Shown: piece by piece, positions 39,587 to 49,054 of the stretch
Numbering within the stretch: the stretch's first letter is position 1
Layout of the letters: each line of letters starts with the position of its first letter
Assembly: GCF_000807855.2 (NCBI RefSeq)
Contig: NZ_JRYR02000001.1
Coordinates: forward strand, 1,295,881-1,359,880
Length of the DNA: 64,000 nt
Source of the DNA: Flammeovirga pacifica
Lineage (GTDB): Bacteria > Bacteroidota > Bacteroidia > Cytophagales > Flammeovirgaceae
Direction: 5' to 3'
The notes under the pieces: generated by a model
Database searches by the model: none
What the model was told of the DNA's origin: nothing
Seen by the model: only the letters and a program-made list of their open reading frames with translations
Position numbers and translations under genes: made by a program

Positions 39587-39620
39587 AAAGGACAATTTTT
39601 GCAAGAATTGTCCTTTTCTT
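39587..39620 (+). terminator. Terminator after the nucleoside transporter
   Basis: AAGGACAATT (39588-39597) pairs perfectly with AATTGTCCTT (39606-39615), followed by T-rich sequence. Confidence 0.85.
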
Positions 39621-39675
39621 TTATATTGAATTTATAAGCAAACAATTTTTTCATCTTTCATTAAACTCCATTTTT

Positions 39676-40386
39676 ATGACTAATCAACTACGCCCTAATT
39701 CATCAAGGGCAACTCAAACTATTGTATTATTATCCACAACTATAGTAATAAGCTTACTATTAATAATGACCAATCTATTTCTGAAAAGTGCTATTTCAGA
39801 AATCAATCTTTTAGAAAGTGTCTATCAACATTCCGAAACCTTAAATGGACTCATTGGTTTAAATGCACTCGGACAAATTGCTAAAGTTTTATGTTTGATT
39901 TTAACAGCAATTTTCTTCATCAAGAGGTTTAGAAGAGCATCATACAATGCAAACCAAAGGATCACACATTTAAAATATAATGAAAGTGATGCATTATGGG
40001 CATGGTTTATACCATTTTTAAACCTTGTTAGACCTTTGAATATTATGAGTGAAATGTCTCAAGAACTTTCTGAATATTTATCAAAACGTGGGAAAGTTAT
40101 TCATAGTAATTCATTTGCGCCGATTATTTGGTGGGCTTGTTGGATAATTAATAATATATTCGCTCAAATTGTCGGAAGAGTATCTGATTTTGAAGGCCTA
40201 GTTGGGGATTTAAATCTAACTGCTACTTTAATAATCGTATCACAATCTCTCAACATTATAGCAAGTTTAGCGGCTATCTATAATATAAATGAATACAATA
40301 AAATGGAAAAATTTTATTACGAGACAGATACTATTGATGCTGAAGAATTAAACATTTCAACAAATAATATATTGCCATCATTATAG
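39676..40386 (+). CDS. DUF4328 membrane protein
   Basis: The 236-residue protein has four to five membrane helices. The DUF4328 hallmark is a cytoplasmic-to-membrane segment seen here as DALWAWFIPFLNLVRPLNIM, followed by a helix rich in Trp (IIWWACWIINNIF). The function of the family is unknown. It is flanked by terminators on both sides and is therefore monocistronic. Confidence 0.75.
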   Translation: MTNQLRPNSSRATQTIVLLSTTIVISLLLIMTNLFLKSAISEINLLESVYQHSETLNGLIGLNALGQIAKVLCLILTAIFFIKRFRRASYNANQRITHLKYNESDALWAWFIPFLNLVRPLNIMSEMSQELSEYLSKRGKVIHSNSFAPIIWWACWIINNIFAQIVGRVSDFEGLVGDLNLTATLIIVSQSLNIIASLAAIYNINEYNKMEKFYYETDTIDAEELNISTNNILPSL

Positions 40387-40408
40387 GTTAAAATATTTTC
40401 ATATTAAA

Positions 40409-40446
40409 TAAGGCTATTCTTTAAGTTTAGAATAGCCTTATTTTTA
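40409..40446 (+). terminator. Terminator after the DUF4328 gene
   Basis: TAAGGCTATTCT (40409-40420) and AGAATAGCCTTA (40429-40440) form a perfect 12-bp stem with an 8-base loop, then TTTTTA. Confidence 0.9.
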
Positions 40447-40468
40447 TTCTCAAAAGTGAAATATTCTT

Positions 40469-40476
40469 TATTTTTG
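40469..40476 (+). promoter_or_regulatory. Predicted gabD promoter, -7 box
   Basis: TATTTTTG fits TAnnTTTG and lies 33 bases before the ATG at 40510. Its position inside the longer possible reading frame (from 40456) argues that translation starts at 40510. Confidence 0.5.
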
Positions 40477-40509
40477 AAACAGAATATTTCACTCCTCTTA
40501 ATTATTATC

Positions 40510-41973
40510 ATGAAATTATCTGATAAGGCCTTATTCAAAACAGATGCATACATTAATGGACAATGGGTTGCACCAAGTAATCAACATACATTCTCTGTTT
40601 ACAATCCATATAATCAAGAAATAATAGCTGATGTTGCTGATTTGGGAAAAAAAGAAACCGAAGAAGCAATAAAAGCTGCTGCTTCAGCTTTCACTTCTTG
40701 GAAAAAGAAAACAGCTTCTGAAAGGTCGGCTATACTCAGAAAGTGGTTCGATTTGATGACGGAACACAAAGAGGATTTAGGAAAGATATTAACTCTTGAA
40801 CAAGGAAAACCATTACCGGAAGCAATAGGTGAAATTACTTATGGTGCTTCTTTTGTTGAATGGTTTGCTGAAGAAGCAAAACGCATATACGGAGATACAA
40901 TACCTGGTCATCAAGGAGATAAAAGAATAGTAACTATTAAACAACCTATTGGTGTTGTGGCTGCCATTACTCCTTGGAATTTCCCTAATGCCATGATTAC
41001 CCGTAAAGTTGCACCGGCATTAGCCGCTGGCTGTGCAGTAATTGTAAAACCTGCTAAAAATACACCACTATCTGCTCTAGCCTTAGCTGAATTAGCTCAT
41101 AGAGCCGGTATTCCAAAAGGAGTATTGAATATTATAACTACCCAGAAAACTAATGAAGTGGGTGAAACGTTAACTTCTAGCCCTATTATCAGAAAGTTAT
41201 CTTTTACGGGCTCTACTACTGTAGGTAAAGAATTAATAAAATCTTGTGCTTCTACTGTAAAAAAGGTTTCTATGGAATTAGGAGGTAACGCTCCTTTTAT
41301 TGTTTTTGAAGATGCTGATATTGATAAGGCTGTTGAAGGTGCAATAGCTTCTAAGTTTAGAAATGCAGGACAAACCTGTGTATGTTCTAATAGATTCTTC
41401 GTGCATGAAAATATCTATGATCAGTTTACCAAAAAATTAAGTATTGAAGTCAAAAAATTAAAAATAGGTTCTGGATTTGAGGAAGGGGTGCTCATTGGTC
41501 CAATGATCAACAAGGACGCTATTCATTTTGTTGATAATTTGATCCAAGATGCGTTATCGCATGGGGCACAACTCATTGAAGGAGGAAAAACATCCAATTC
41601 AAATTTTTCTATTTATCTTCCTACCGTTCTCACGGATGTCAACAAAAATATGTTAGTTTTTGAAGAAGAAATATTTGGTCCAGTGATTCCAATATTTAAA
41701 TTTTCAACCACAAAAGAAGTCATTCAACTAGCGAATGACACACCTTATGGTTTAGCAGCCTATTTTTACGGTAGAGATTACGCCCTTATTTGGAAAGTAG
41801 CTGAAGCATTAGAATATGGTATGGTTGGAATCAATACAGGAATGATTTCTACTACTGTAGCTCCATTTGGTGGGATTAAAGAAAGCGGTTTTGGAAGAGA
41901 AGGTTCGAAATACGGTATGGATGAATACTTAGAAATAAAATATTTATGTTTTGGAGACATATCTGTTGATTAG
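40510..41973 (+). CDS. gabD: Succinate-semialdehyde dehydrogenase, NAD(P)-dependent
   Basis: This aldehyde dehydrogenase oxidises succinate semialdehyde to succinate, linking GABA or related breakdown to the TCA cycle. It carries VVAAITPWNFPNAMITRKVA, the cofactor loop KLSFTGSTTVGKELI, the catalytic Glu in MELGGNAPFIVFEDAD, the catalytic Cys in RNAGQTCVCSNRFFVH (the GabD-type QTCVC) and PFGGIKESGFGREGS near the end. From 40510 the protein has 487 residues, the family norm. The frame is open to 40456, but those 18 extra codons overlap the promoter. Confidence 0.88.
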   Translation: MKLSDKALFKTDAYINGQWVAPSNQHTFSVYNPYNQEIIADVADLGKKETEEAIKAAASAFTSWKKKTASERSAILRKWFDLMTEHKEDLGKILTLEQGKPLPEAIGEITYGASFVEWFAEEAKRIYGDTIPGHQGDKRIVTIKQPIGVVAAITPWNFPNAMITRKVAPALAAGCAVIVKPAKNTPLSALALAELAHRAGIPKGVLNIITTQKTNEVGETLTSSPIIRKLSFTGSTTVGKELIKSCASTVKKVSMELGGNAPFIVFEDADIDKAVEGAIASKFRNAGQTCVCSNRFFVHENIYDQFTKKLSIEVKKLKIGSGFEEGVLIGPMINKDAIHFVDNLIQDALSHGAQLIEGGKTSNSNFSIYLPTVLTDVNKNMLVFEEEIFGPVIPIFKFSTTKEVIQLANDTPYGLAAYFYGRDYALIWKVAEALEYGMVGINTGMISTTVAPFGGIKESGFGREGSKYGMDEYLEIKYLCFGDISVD

Positions 41974-42094
41974 GTCAATAGGGTTAACATTTTATAGCTT
42001 TGACTATACTTAAATAAACACCCAATTAATTGACACTCTCCGAAACTTTTCATTGTTTTGGGTGTAATTAAACAATACCTAAAAAACTAACAGA

Positions 42095-42820
42095 ATGAAA
42101 TCGTATACTACCTTCTTTATAATATTAATTCTATTTATAAGTTGTTCGATAGATAATCCTAAGAACTATCAATCAGAAAACTTGAAAATAATAGGTGTAT
42201 CAGAACATGTATGGCAACATATTTCCTATTTAGACACTGAACAATTTGGTAAAGTGGCTTGTAATGGCATGTTAGTTATCGATGATGGAGAAGCGATTCT
42301 CATTGACACTCCAACAGGAAAAGAAAATACTACTGAATTATATCAATGGCTACAAGAAAATGACATTGAACTTAAAGCAGTGATTCCAACACATTTCCAT
42401 AAAGATTGCTTAGGAGGTTTAGATTATCTACATAGTAAAGGTATCGAAAGCTATGGGTCTTATCTAACCATATTAAGTGCATCGAAAAAACATATTACTC
42501 CTCCACAAAATGCTTTCAAAGACTCTCTTACACTAATGGTCGATGACCATGAAGTTGAATTTAAATACCTTGGTAAAGGGCATACGAATGACAATATCGT
42601 GGCTTATGTTCCTAGCGATAAAATCCTTTTTGGTGGTTGTTTAGTCAAATCATTAAACGCAGGAAAAGGGAACTTAGAAGACGCTGATACTTTAGCATGG
42701 CCAATCACTTTAGCAAAGGTCAAAGATACTTATCCAACTGTGAAAAAAGTGATTCCTGGTCACGGTGCAATAGGTGATACTAAATTACTAGATTATACTA
42801 TCGAGTTGTTCTCGAAATAA
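42095..42820 (+). CDS. Subclass B1 metallo-beta-lactamase-like lipoprotein
   Basis: The N terminus ends in LILFISCS, a lipobox with Cys17. The complete B1 zinc-ligand set is present: H100, H102 and D104 (THFHKDCLGGLD), H163 (GKGHTNDN), C182 (FGGCLVK) and H223 (IPGHGA). The residues K185 and N193 (GKGNLEDAD), which bind beta-lactam carboxylate and carbonyl in B1 enzymes, also appear conserved. Hydrolysis of carbapenems and other beta-lactams is therefore likely, but substrate range cannot be read from sequence. It is monocistronic and not next to mobile DNA, suggesting a resident chromosomal gene. Confidence 0.88.
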   Translation: MKSYTTFFIILILFISCSIDNPKNYQSENLKIIGVSEHVWQHISYLDTEQFGKVACNGMLVIDDGEAILIDTPTGKENTTELYQWLQENDIELKAVIPTHFHKDCLGGLDYLHSKGIESYGSYLTILSASKKHITPPQNAFKDSLTLMVDDHEVEFKYLGKGHTNDNIVAYVPSDKILFGGCLVKSLNAGKGNLEDADTLAWPITLAKVKDTYPTVKKVIPGHGAIGDTKLLDYTIELFSK

Positions 42821-42829
42821 ATACACTTT

Positions 42830-43327
42830 TCAGACTTTCTTACTTTTCGAAATTTGTTGATTGATCCAACCTACAATTGCTTTTAAATCATCAAAGGCAA
42901 TATTAGAGTAGGGAAACACATCAAAAGCATCATCATTTTTTTTAGTAAGTAACAAATAGTGTTCTTCGTTCTTTTTGTTGAAATCAAGTCTTTTCGTCTT
43001 CTTAAGAATACTCAAACTTTTCAATTCTGAAGGGTGCAATTGGTAATCTTTTTTCAGGAAAATACTTCTATTCTGAATCAACAAATTTTGTTCGTCAATA
43101 CTTATAGATGAATATCCTTTGGTGTTTCGTACTAAGCGTAAAACACTCATCACAAAGCCAAAAGCTGCTATCATCATTAAAAGATTGATAGAAAATTGTA
43201 GGGTTATACTGTCTGCGTAATTAATATTTAGGTATATCAAAATACCCAGTATAATTAAAGAACTAAAGGTGTAAATCAATTGAGTACTGACTTTTTTATC
43301 CCCCCAAGTAATTGTAGTAGTTTTCAT
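42830..43327 (-). CDS. Two-helix membrane protein with PH-like C-terminal domain
   Basis: Two hydrophobic segments (about residues 17-34 and 41-63) are followed by a cytoplasmic domain with RNTKGYSSISIDEQNLLIQN and LHPSELKSLSILKK, a beta-rich pattern like bacterial PH or YcxB-like domains. I do not recognise a specific family. It lies downstream of the serC-like gene on the same strand but beyond a terminator. Confidence 0.6.
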   Translation of the reverse strand: MKTTTITWGDKKVSTQLIYTFSSLIILGILIYLNINYADSITLQFSINLLMMIAAFGFVMSVLRLVRNTKGYSSISIDEQNLLIQNRSIFLKKDYQLHPSELKSLSILKKTKRLDFNKKNEEHYLLLTKKNDDAFDVFPYSNIAFDDLKAIVGWINQQISKSKKV

Positions 43328-43342
43328 AGCATTAAAAAATAA

Positions 43343-43378
43343 AAAGAGGATATCCTTTCAAAATCAGATATCCTCTTT
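43343..43378 (-). terminator. Terminator after the serC-like gene
   Basis: AAAGAGGATATC (43343-43354) pairs perfectly with GATATCCTCTTT (43367-43378); an A-rich stretch on the left gives the U-tract for the leftward transcript. Confidence 0.85.
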
Positions 43379-43386
43379 TACTATCT

Positions 43387-44469
43387 TTACCAAGCATTGA
43401 TTAAATCAATCAATTGGAAATAAAGCTCTTTTGAGTGTGTTGGGAAATTTGAAATTCTGACTTGAGTAGCTTTGTTTGGTCCATAACCACTACTAATCAC
43501 TAATCCATTTCCTTCTAAATAAGACATGAAATCTTTTGGTGAACGTCCGTTTAGTATTTCAATTACGATCACTGTTTTTGAACGAACTCTCTCCTCTTTC
43601 ACAGCATAATCTAAATCTTTATGCTCCTCAATAGCCGCATAAAGCATCCCTGCCTTGTAAACAGTTTCACTTCTTACGATTTCCATCTTACGACGAAGAA
43701 GATCCTCTGAGACTTTACCAAGAAGGTATATACCAATAGCATTTGGAGTTGCAGGAGTCATGTTTTTCTCTGCATTTTTAAGCAAAGTGAACATATCATG
43801 ATAACCTCCTAAAAGTCTGCCATTTGCTTTAAGTGATTTCGCTCTCTCAAGGCATCTTTCGTTAAATAGCCAAACTCCCAGTCCTGCAGGCATTCCCATA
43901 CCTTTTTGAACTGAAAAATACATACTATCTACTTTCGTTAGATCAATATCTACAAAAGGAATAGAAGATACTGCGTCAATAGCAATTAACTTATCAGGAT
44001 GTTCTTCTCTAATTTTATAAATATCTTCTAGAGGAAATTGCACACCTGTTGATGTTTCATTTTGAGTAATAGCAATAAAATCACTATCCGTATCAATCTG
44101 AAAGTCATTTGTGTTAAAGCCTTCTCCTAACTCTTTTTCAATTTTTTGAGTTTGATGTCCCCAAGCCTCAGCAAACTGATGAAAACGTGTAGAAAAAGAT
44201 CCATTGACAAAATGGGTACTTTTTTTAGAAATACAGTTTTGAGCTAATCTCTCCCATACTTCAGTTGCCGATCCTGTAAAAACCATATAGTAGTTGTCAG
44301 GAACATTCAACATCTCACGCACTTGAGATGTAGTAAACCCAAACATATCCTGAAACGCCTTACTTCTGTGTGAAACTACTGCAACATTCTCTTTTAAAGC
44401 CTGTTGAATATGTTGTTCCACTGTAAAATACAATTCACTTGGCCCTGCTGTTAAGTGAAATTTTTTCAT
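43387..44469 (-). CDS. serC: Class V aminotransferase, phosphoserine aminotransferase family
   Basis: The 360-residue protein has the SerC layout: FHLTAGPSELYF at the N terminus, VVSHRSKAFQDMF, VFTGSATEVWERL for the cofactor phosphate, and the PLP lysine in YFSVQKGMGMPAGLGVW. SerC converts phosphohydroxypyruvate to phosphoserine in serine synthesis. Several Bacteroidota have this divergent form, and the motif around the lysine is QKGMGMPAG rather than the classic QKNIG, so another amino-acid or alanine-glyoxylate specificity is possible. It starts 33 bases after the glycosyltransferase gene. Confidence 0.75.
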   Translation of the reverse strand: MKKFHLTAGPSELYFTVEQHIQQALKENVAVVSHRSKAFQDMFGFTTSQVREMLNVPDNYYMVFTGSATEVWERLAQNCISKKSTHFVNGSFSTRFHQFAEAWGHQTQKIEKELGEGFNTNDFQIDTDSDFIAITQNETSTGVQFPLEDIYKIREEHPDKLIAIDAVSSIPFVDIDLTKVDSMYFSVQKGMGMPAGLGVWLFNERCLERAKSLKANGRLLGGYHDMFTLLKNAEKNMTPATPNAIGIYLLGKVSEDLLRRKMEIVRSETVYKAGMLYAAIEEHKDLDYAVKEERVRSKTVIVIEILNGRSPKDFMSYLEGNGLVISSGYGPNKATQVRISNFPTHSKELYFQLIDLINAW

Positions 44470-44502
44470 AAAGTTATATTGTTAGTTTTTACAGAAATAT
44501 AC

Positions 44503-45498
44503 TTATTTCCAGTTATCTAAGAGTAATTCATCGGTATTGATATCCATAGAACATTTAAAATGCCCTTCTGGACAACTTTTTAAACCATGTAAACCACAAG
44601 GTCTACAAGAAAGTTTTTCTTTTACCTCAACAATTTTCGAATTAGATGATAAAGGTCCGAAACCTAACTCAGGAATTGTTGAACAAAAAATAGCAGTTAC
44701 AGGTGCATTCATCGCACTTGCCATATGCTGAGGAGCGGAATCATTGACATAATTCATTTCTGCTCCTTTCATTAAGGCTGCAGATTGTAAAAATGAAAAT
44801 TTTCCAGACCAATTGTATATTCCTTCTCTTTCAGCGGCGATAGCAATCTCATCACACAATTTAGCGTCTGATGGACCACCGATCATAACCACAGCTATTT
44901 CTACCGGAATTCTTTTAATCAATTCTACCCATTTGTCTTTATGGTATTGTTTAGTATACCACACAGAAGAAGGAGCAATTGTTACATAAGGTTTCTGAAA
45001 CTGAGCCTTTTCGTAATCAATTTCTCTAGGGTACATTTTTGGCCCCACAAAAACGTTATCAGTAATATCTTCAATTAAAGATAAATAACGGCTTACTTCG
45101 TGGTTTTCTACTGCTCTACCTTCGCCCATCACATGTGGTTTTGTGATAGTAAAAGTTGAACTTAAAGGATTTTGTTCAAAACCTACCTTAGATTTTGCTC
45201 CAGAAAGAAAAGTCATGAGACCCGTAGAAAAGTATCTTTGTAAATTGATAACTCTATCATACCTACGGCGTCTGATTTCCATAGAAACCCTCCAAAGGTT
45301 TTTATTTTTATTTTCCTTTTTATTCCAAATGATCACCTCATTTACATGAGGGTTATTTCTCAATAGCCCTTCATTTCCGTTACGCACAACAAAATCTATT
45401 TCAGCATCAGGGTAGAACTTAATTAGTTTTTCTACTACGGCAGTTGCCATAATCACATCCCCGATGAAAGCAGTTTGTATCACCAAAAACTTATTCAT
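44503..45498 (-). CDS. Family 9 glycosyltransferase (heptosyltransferase-like)
   Basis: The protein has the GT9 fold of WaaC/WaaF enzymes that add heptose to lipopolysaccharide core: VIQTAFIGDVIMATAVVEKL, YDRVINLQRYFSTGLMTFL, VTIAPSSVWYTKQYHKDKW, VVMIGGPSDAKLCDEI and the C-terminal YVNDSAPQHMASAMNAPVTA. A Cys-rich segment (CRPCGLHGLKSCPEGHFKC) near the end is common in GT9 members. It acts at the cytoplasmic face of the inner membrane. The sugar donor is not certain. Confidence 0.85.
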   Translation of the reverse strand: MNKFLVIQTAFIGDVIMATAVVEKLIKFYPDAEIDFVVRNGNEGLLRNNPHVNEVIIWNKKENKNKNLWRVSMEIRRRRYDRVINLQRYFSTGLMTFLSGAKSKVGFEQNPLSSTFTITKPHVMGEGRAVENHEVSRYLSLIEDITDNVFVGPKMYPREIDYEKAQFQKPYVTIAPSSVWYTKQYHKDKWVELIKRIPVEIAVVMIGGPSDAKLCDEIAIAAEREGIYNWSGKFSFLQSAALMKGAEMNYVNDSAPQHMASAMNAPVTAIFCSTIPELGFGPLSSNSKIVEVKEKLSCRPCGLHGLKSCPEGHFKCSMDINTDELLLDNWK

Positions 45499-45611
45499 TC
45501 TGTAAAATTCTAATAAGATTCTGAAATTTCCAATTTAAAATACAACTAAGGGGCTACTAAATTAAATAATTTCATATCTTCAAATAGAATACGTAATGTA
45601 CAGTACCAATA

Positions 45612-46937
45612 ATGAAGTCTTTTGTCTCGTTTAAAGAATACTTTAAACAAAATATACAACATCAGTTAGAAGAATTAGAGAAAAAAAGATATGCTATGCA
45701 TAACAAACGATTACAGTTTGGCGGCTTAACTTTTCTCTTTCTATTTTTCACCTGGGTATTGATCTATTTAGGACAAATCAATATCTATGGTTTGTATTTT
45801 ATGATCATCTTTGCCCCTTTTTTCTCTTACACCTATTTTCAAACACACTATCAAGATGATACTATTGAGATAGAATATAAAGAGTTAGTGGTGAGAGAAA
45901 TGATGAAGTTTATGGATCCTTCCTTAAATTATGATCCTGAAGGATTCATTCCTTTAGATGAATGGAAAAAAAGCGGTATCCATCCCTTAATTCCTGATCT
46001 TTATACTGGTGATGATCTTATATCTGGCTCGATTGAAGGTACTTCTATGAGGGTATCTGAAATACAAGCGGCAACACAACTACCTCCTAAGAAAAATAAA
46101 GTACTTGATAAGATTAAAGAACAGGAGCCAAAGTATAATACTTATTTCCACGGTTTCTTCATGATCTTTGAGTTACAAGAAGAAGTAAAAACAGATGTTT
46201 ATGTTTTTAACGATGATATTCAAGAACAATGGGGTCATGTTGGTAGGTTAATAGAAGAAAGTGATCCTAGGTATGGAAATTATGTACCTATTAGAGATAT
46301 TAATTTTAGAAAGAAGTTTAAGGTATACGCTAAAAATAGAGCATTAGCTGAAGTTACCTTGAAGGATAATTTTATTTCTAAGTTATCTGAAATTTCACAT
46401 CATTTTAAAGCTAAAGCAAATTGTACCTTAAGGGGGAAACATTTGTATGTTTTCTTAGATGTTAGAAAAGAGCTATTTAAAGTAGATACCACTCATTCAC
46501 TAACACGTTCTTTTATTCTAAAATCCATCTATAGAGATTTAAGCATGCTTATTTCTGTTGCGCATACGCTGAATGACCCTGTTCCTCAAAATGATCAAGA
46601 ACAGAGTTTTAGTAGTTTCGATAACAACTTTGGTAGTTCAACAAATGAGTTTATCCAAGATGAAGTTTTAGACTTTAATGCACAGAACTCTTCCGATTTT
46701 GAAGAGGAGGAGGAAGGTGAATATGAAGCTGATCAAATGGAAGATGATTTTGGTGATCATTTAGAAAAATCAGATGATGAATTATTTGGTACTGCATCAC
46801 AAGAGTCAGAAGATGATATTTCTCCATCCCAGCATATGGAAGAGTTTGATTTTGAAAAAATGATGAGTGAAAAGGGCGATCAACTCCCTATTCATTTTGA
46901 TAATGATAATAATTATGAAGACGAGGAGAAAGAATAG
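45612..46937 (+). CDS. DUF3137 membrane protein with acidic C-terminal tail
   Basis: Two membrane helices (about residues 35-52 and 57-75) precede a domain of about 230 residues with the DUF3137 pattern: MKFMDPSLNYDPEGFIPLDE, TGDDLISGSIEGTSMRVSE, a GFFMIFEL strand and the closing LRGKHLYVFLDV. The last 100 residues are strongly acidic and probably disordered (FEEEEEGEYEADQMEDDFGD). The family's function is unknown. It stands alone. Confidence 0.75.
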   Translation: MKSFVSFKEYFKQNIQHQLEELEKKRYAMHNKRLQFGGLTFLFLFFTWVLIYLGQINIYGLYFMIIFAPFFSYTYFQTHYQDDTIEIEYKELVVREMMKFMDPSLNYDPEGFIPLDEWKKSGIHPLIPDLYTGDDLISGSIEGTSMRVSEIQAATQLPPKKNKVLDKIKEQEPKYNTYFHGFFMIFELQEEVKTDVYVFNDDIQEQWGHVGRLIEESDPRYGNYVPIRDINFRKKFKVYAKNRALAEVTLKDNFISKLSEISHHFKAKANCTLRGKHLYVFLDVRKELFKVDTTHSLTRSFILKSIYRDLSMLISVAHTLNDPVPQNDQEQSFSSFDNNFGSSTNEFIQDEVLDFNAQNSSDFEEEEEGEYEADQMEDDFGDHLEKSDDELFGTASQESEDDISPSQHMEEFDFEKMMSEKGDQLPIHFDNDNNYEDEEKE

Positions 46938-47069
46938 TATAAATTAGCTTTATATACCAATATTTTTCCCCAATTTTGTATGATAGTTATTTTATGGGTT
47001 TAAAACTCATTTATGAAGGTTATTCCGTCTAATCTTCGATTTCAATAAAGAATTGACATTTTACATAAC

Positions 47070-47462
47070 ATGGATAGTAAAAGACAACATAAATTTTCAA
47101 GATTAATTCAAAAAGATCTTGGCGAAATCTTTCAACAAAACTCTGTAGCAATGTTCGGTGGTACGTTCATTACTGTAACTCAAGTTGAAATTTCACCAGA
47201 TTTAGGACTTGCAAAAGTCTATTTGAGCTTCTTATTGGAAAAAAATCCAGAAGCTAAAGTGAAAGAAATCGATAAGCAGAATAAATCAATTAGAAAAATA
47301 TTAGCACAGCGAATTCGCCATCAAGCGAGGATTATTCCAGAATTAAGATTCTACTATGATAATACCTCTGAAGAAGCTGAAAAAATCGAAGATTTATTCA
47401 AAGATCTAGATATTCCTGAAGATAAAGGAGATGATGAGGAGGATGATATCTACACAAGATAA
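47070..47462 (+). CDS. rbfA: Ribosome-binding factor A
   Basis: RbfA assists late maturation of the 30S subunit by binding near the 16S 5' helix. The 130-residue protein has the KH-like core: RLIQKDLGEIFQQ, FITVTQVEISPDLGLAKVYL, then RKILAQRIRHQARIIPELRFYYD, and an acidic C-terminal tail. Length and motifs are normal. Confidence 0.93.
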   Translation: MDSKRQHKFSRLIQKDLGEIFQQNSVAMFGGTFITVTQVEISPDLGLAKVYLSFLLEKNPEAKVKEIDKQNKSIRKILAQRIRHQARIIPELRFYYDNTSEEAEKIEDLFKDLDIPEDKGDDEEDDIYTR

Positions 47463-47482
47463 ATAAATCCTTAAATTATATA

Positions 47483-47514
47483 TCATGTTTGAGTCTCTTG
47501 ACTCAAACATGATC
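47483..47514. terminator. Perfect 14-bp hairpin after rbfA
   Basis: ATCATGTTTGAGTC (47483-47496) is fully complementary to GACTCAAACATGAT (47501-47514), loop TCTT. There is no strong T-run, so it may be an inefficient terminator or an RNA-stabilising hairpin. Confidence 0.55.
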
Positions 47515-47547
47515 TTACTGCAAACCATTTTTTGATTTACATTTAGT

Positions 47548-48960
47548 ATGCTTTCATTTTTTAAGATTAACGACCCGTTAAGAGTCATTTTTATTTTCAT
47601 TCTACTTGTAATCATTCGACTTCCTATTTGGCTTAGTGATATTCCACTATTAACAGAAGAAATTCATTGGCTCACATTAGGAGCAAAATTAGCCGAAGGA
47701 AAAGCAATGTACAGAGATGTATGGGATAATGTAGCCCCATTGTCTGCTGGTATTTATTGGTTTGCTGCTAAATTTCTTGGAGGAAGTAGAGCGGTCTACT
47801 TTGCTATTGCTGCCTTTTTAACTTCAATTCAATCCATCATGTTCAATTCCATGATGAACAGAAGTGAAGCATATAAACAAAAAACATTTATTCCCGGGTT
47901 TATCTATCTAATCGCATCTAATTTTAGTTTCGATTTCATGACCTTATCTCCCACCTTAATATCTCTTACTTTCCTTTTGATTGGTTTGAGAAGCTTATTA
48001 AGAATGGAAAGAACAGATACAGAACAAAGTATTCTTAATACAGGTGTATTTTTTGGATTAGCCGCTTTAGCTTATTTACCTAGCTTTTCTTTTCTATTGA
48101 TGGGTATTTTTGCTTTAGCAACCTTTAGAGTTTCATCATTCCAACGTTTATTATTAGCCCTCATTGGATTTTCTTTAGTTTGGGGTGCTTATCTCGTATT
48201 TTTATTTTACAATCAAGCGTTAGAGAGTTTTATACAGGCAAGTATTATGTCTATTGGCTGGAATGATCATGATTTTATACAAAGCTGGGATCAAGTCCTC
48301 ATATTATTAGGCTTCCCTCTCTTAATGTTTATTTTCGGATCATTTAGGACTTTTTCATATAATGCGTTTATTAATTCTCAACAAGCTATTCAGCAAGTAA
48401 TGTTGATTTGGGTTATTACCGCTTTATTAAGTTTATTTTTCTCGATATACACTACTACTTTCCAATTAATTTTATTCGTACCCGCCATTGCATTTTTTAC
48501 AGCACACGAATTATTAATGATTAGAAAAAGCCTAATTGGAGAAATAACAATCTTCTTTTACACTTTTACGCTATTAGCGATAATGTATGCAACTGCTTTC
48601 AATTTCATCCCTAAAAAACTAACTTCTCCTTATGAAGGGGCTTTATCTGTTGAAGTAAACGGATTGGATGAATTGGGAGAAAGAGTCATTGTTTTTGGAG
48701 ATGATTTTAACTATCTCAAAGGAAAAAAACTAGCTACAGGCTACCTTAATTGGGAAGTAAGTAATCGAATATTTGATCGAATTGATTCTTATGATGAAAT
48801 CAGATCAATATATAATTCTTTTGAAGAGGATATGCCTGACGCCATCGTAGATTTAAACGGTAAAGGTGCTCATGTATTATCTTATTTAAGTATTATAAAA
48901 CAACAATACAAAGAGATTACTACAGAGAATGATGTTATTATCTATAAAAGAATAAAATAA
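47548..48960 (+). CDS. Polytopic membrane protein, DUF6427-like or GT-C-like
   Basis: The protein has about ten to twelve membrane helices. It opens with LSFFKINDPLRVIFIFILLV, a start seen in DUF6427 proteins of Bacteroidota. A loop with LAEGKAMYRDVWDNVAPLSA resembles the first periplasmic loop of GT-C glycosyltransferases, which has an acidic residue after helix 1. A soluble C-terminal region of about 100 residues ends it. It could be a lipid-linked sugar transferase, but the evidence is weak. Confidence 0.55.
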   Translation: MLSFFKINDPLRVIFIFILLVIIRLPIWLSDIPLLTEEIHWLTLGAKLAEGKAMYRDVWDNVAPLSAGIYWFAAKFLGGSRAVYFAIAAFLTSIQSIMFNSMMNRSEAYKQKTFIPGFIYLIASNFSFDFMTLSPTLISLTFLLIGLRSLLRMERTDTEQSILNTGVFFGLAALAYLPSFSFLLMGIFALATFRVSSFQRLLLALIGFSLVWGAYLVFLFYNQALESFIQASIMSIGWNDHDFIQSWDQVLILLGFPLLMFIFGSFRTFSYNAFINSQQAIQQVMLIWVITALLSLFFSIYTTTFQLILFVPAIAFFTAHELLMIRKSLIGEITIFFYTFTLLAIMYATAFNFIPKKLTSPYEGALSVEVNGLDELGERVIVFGDDFNYLKGKKLATGYLNWEVSNRIFDRIDSYDEIRSIYNSFEEDMPDAIVDLNGKGAHVLSYLSIIKQQYKEITTENDVIIYKRIK

Positions 48961-48973
48961 TTTGTTCTTTTAT

Positions 48974-49003
48974 TTTGGTGTTTAATTTCTGTGCGTATAT
49001 TTG
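48974..49003 (+). promoter_or_regulatory. Predicted promoter of the DUF1338 gene
   Basis: TTTG (48974-48977), 18 bases, then TATATTTG (48996-49003) gives both halves of the Bacteroidota consensus. The -7 box covers the first codons of the longer possible reading frame, which supports the ATG at 49055 as start. Confidence 0.6.
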
Positions 49004-49054
49004 AGCTATAAACGTAATATTTACGTTTTATTTACACATACTACCAATAAACAC

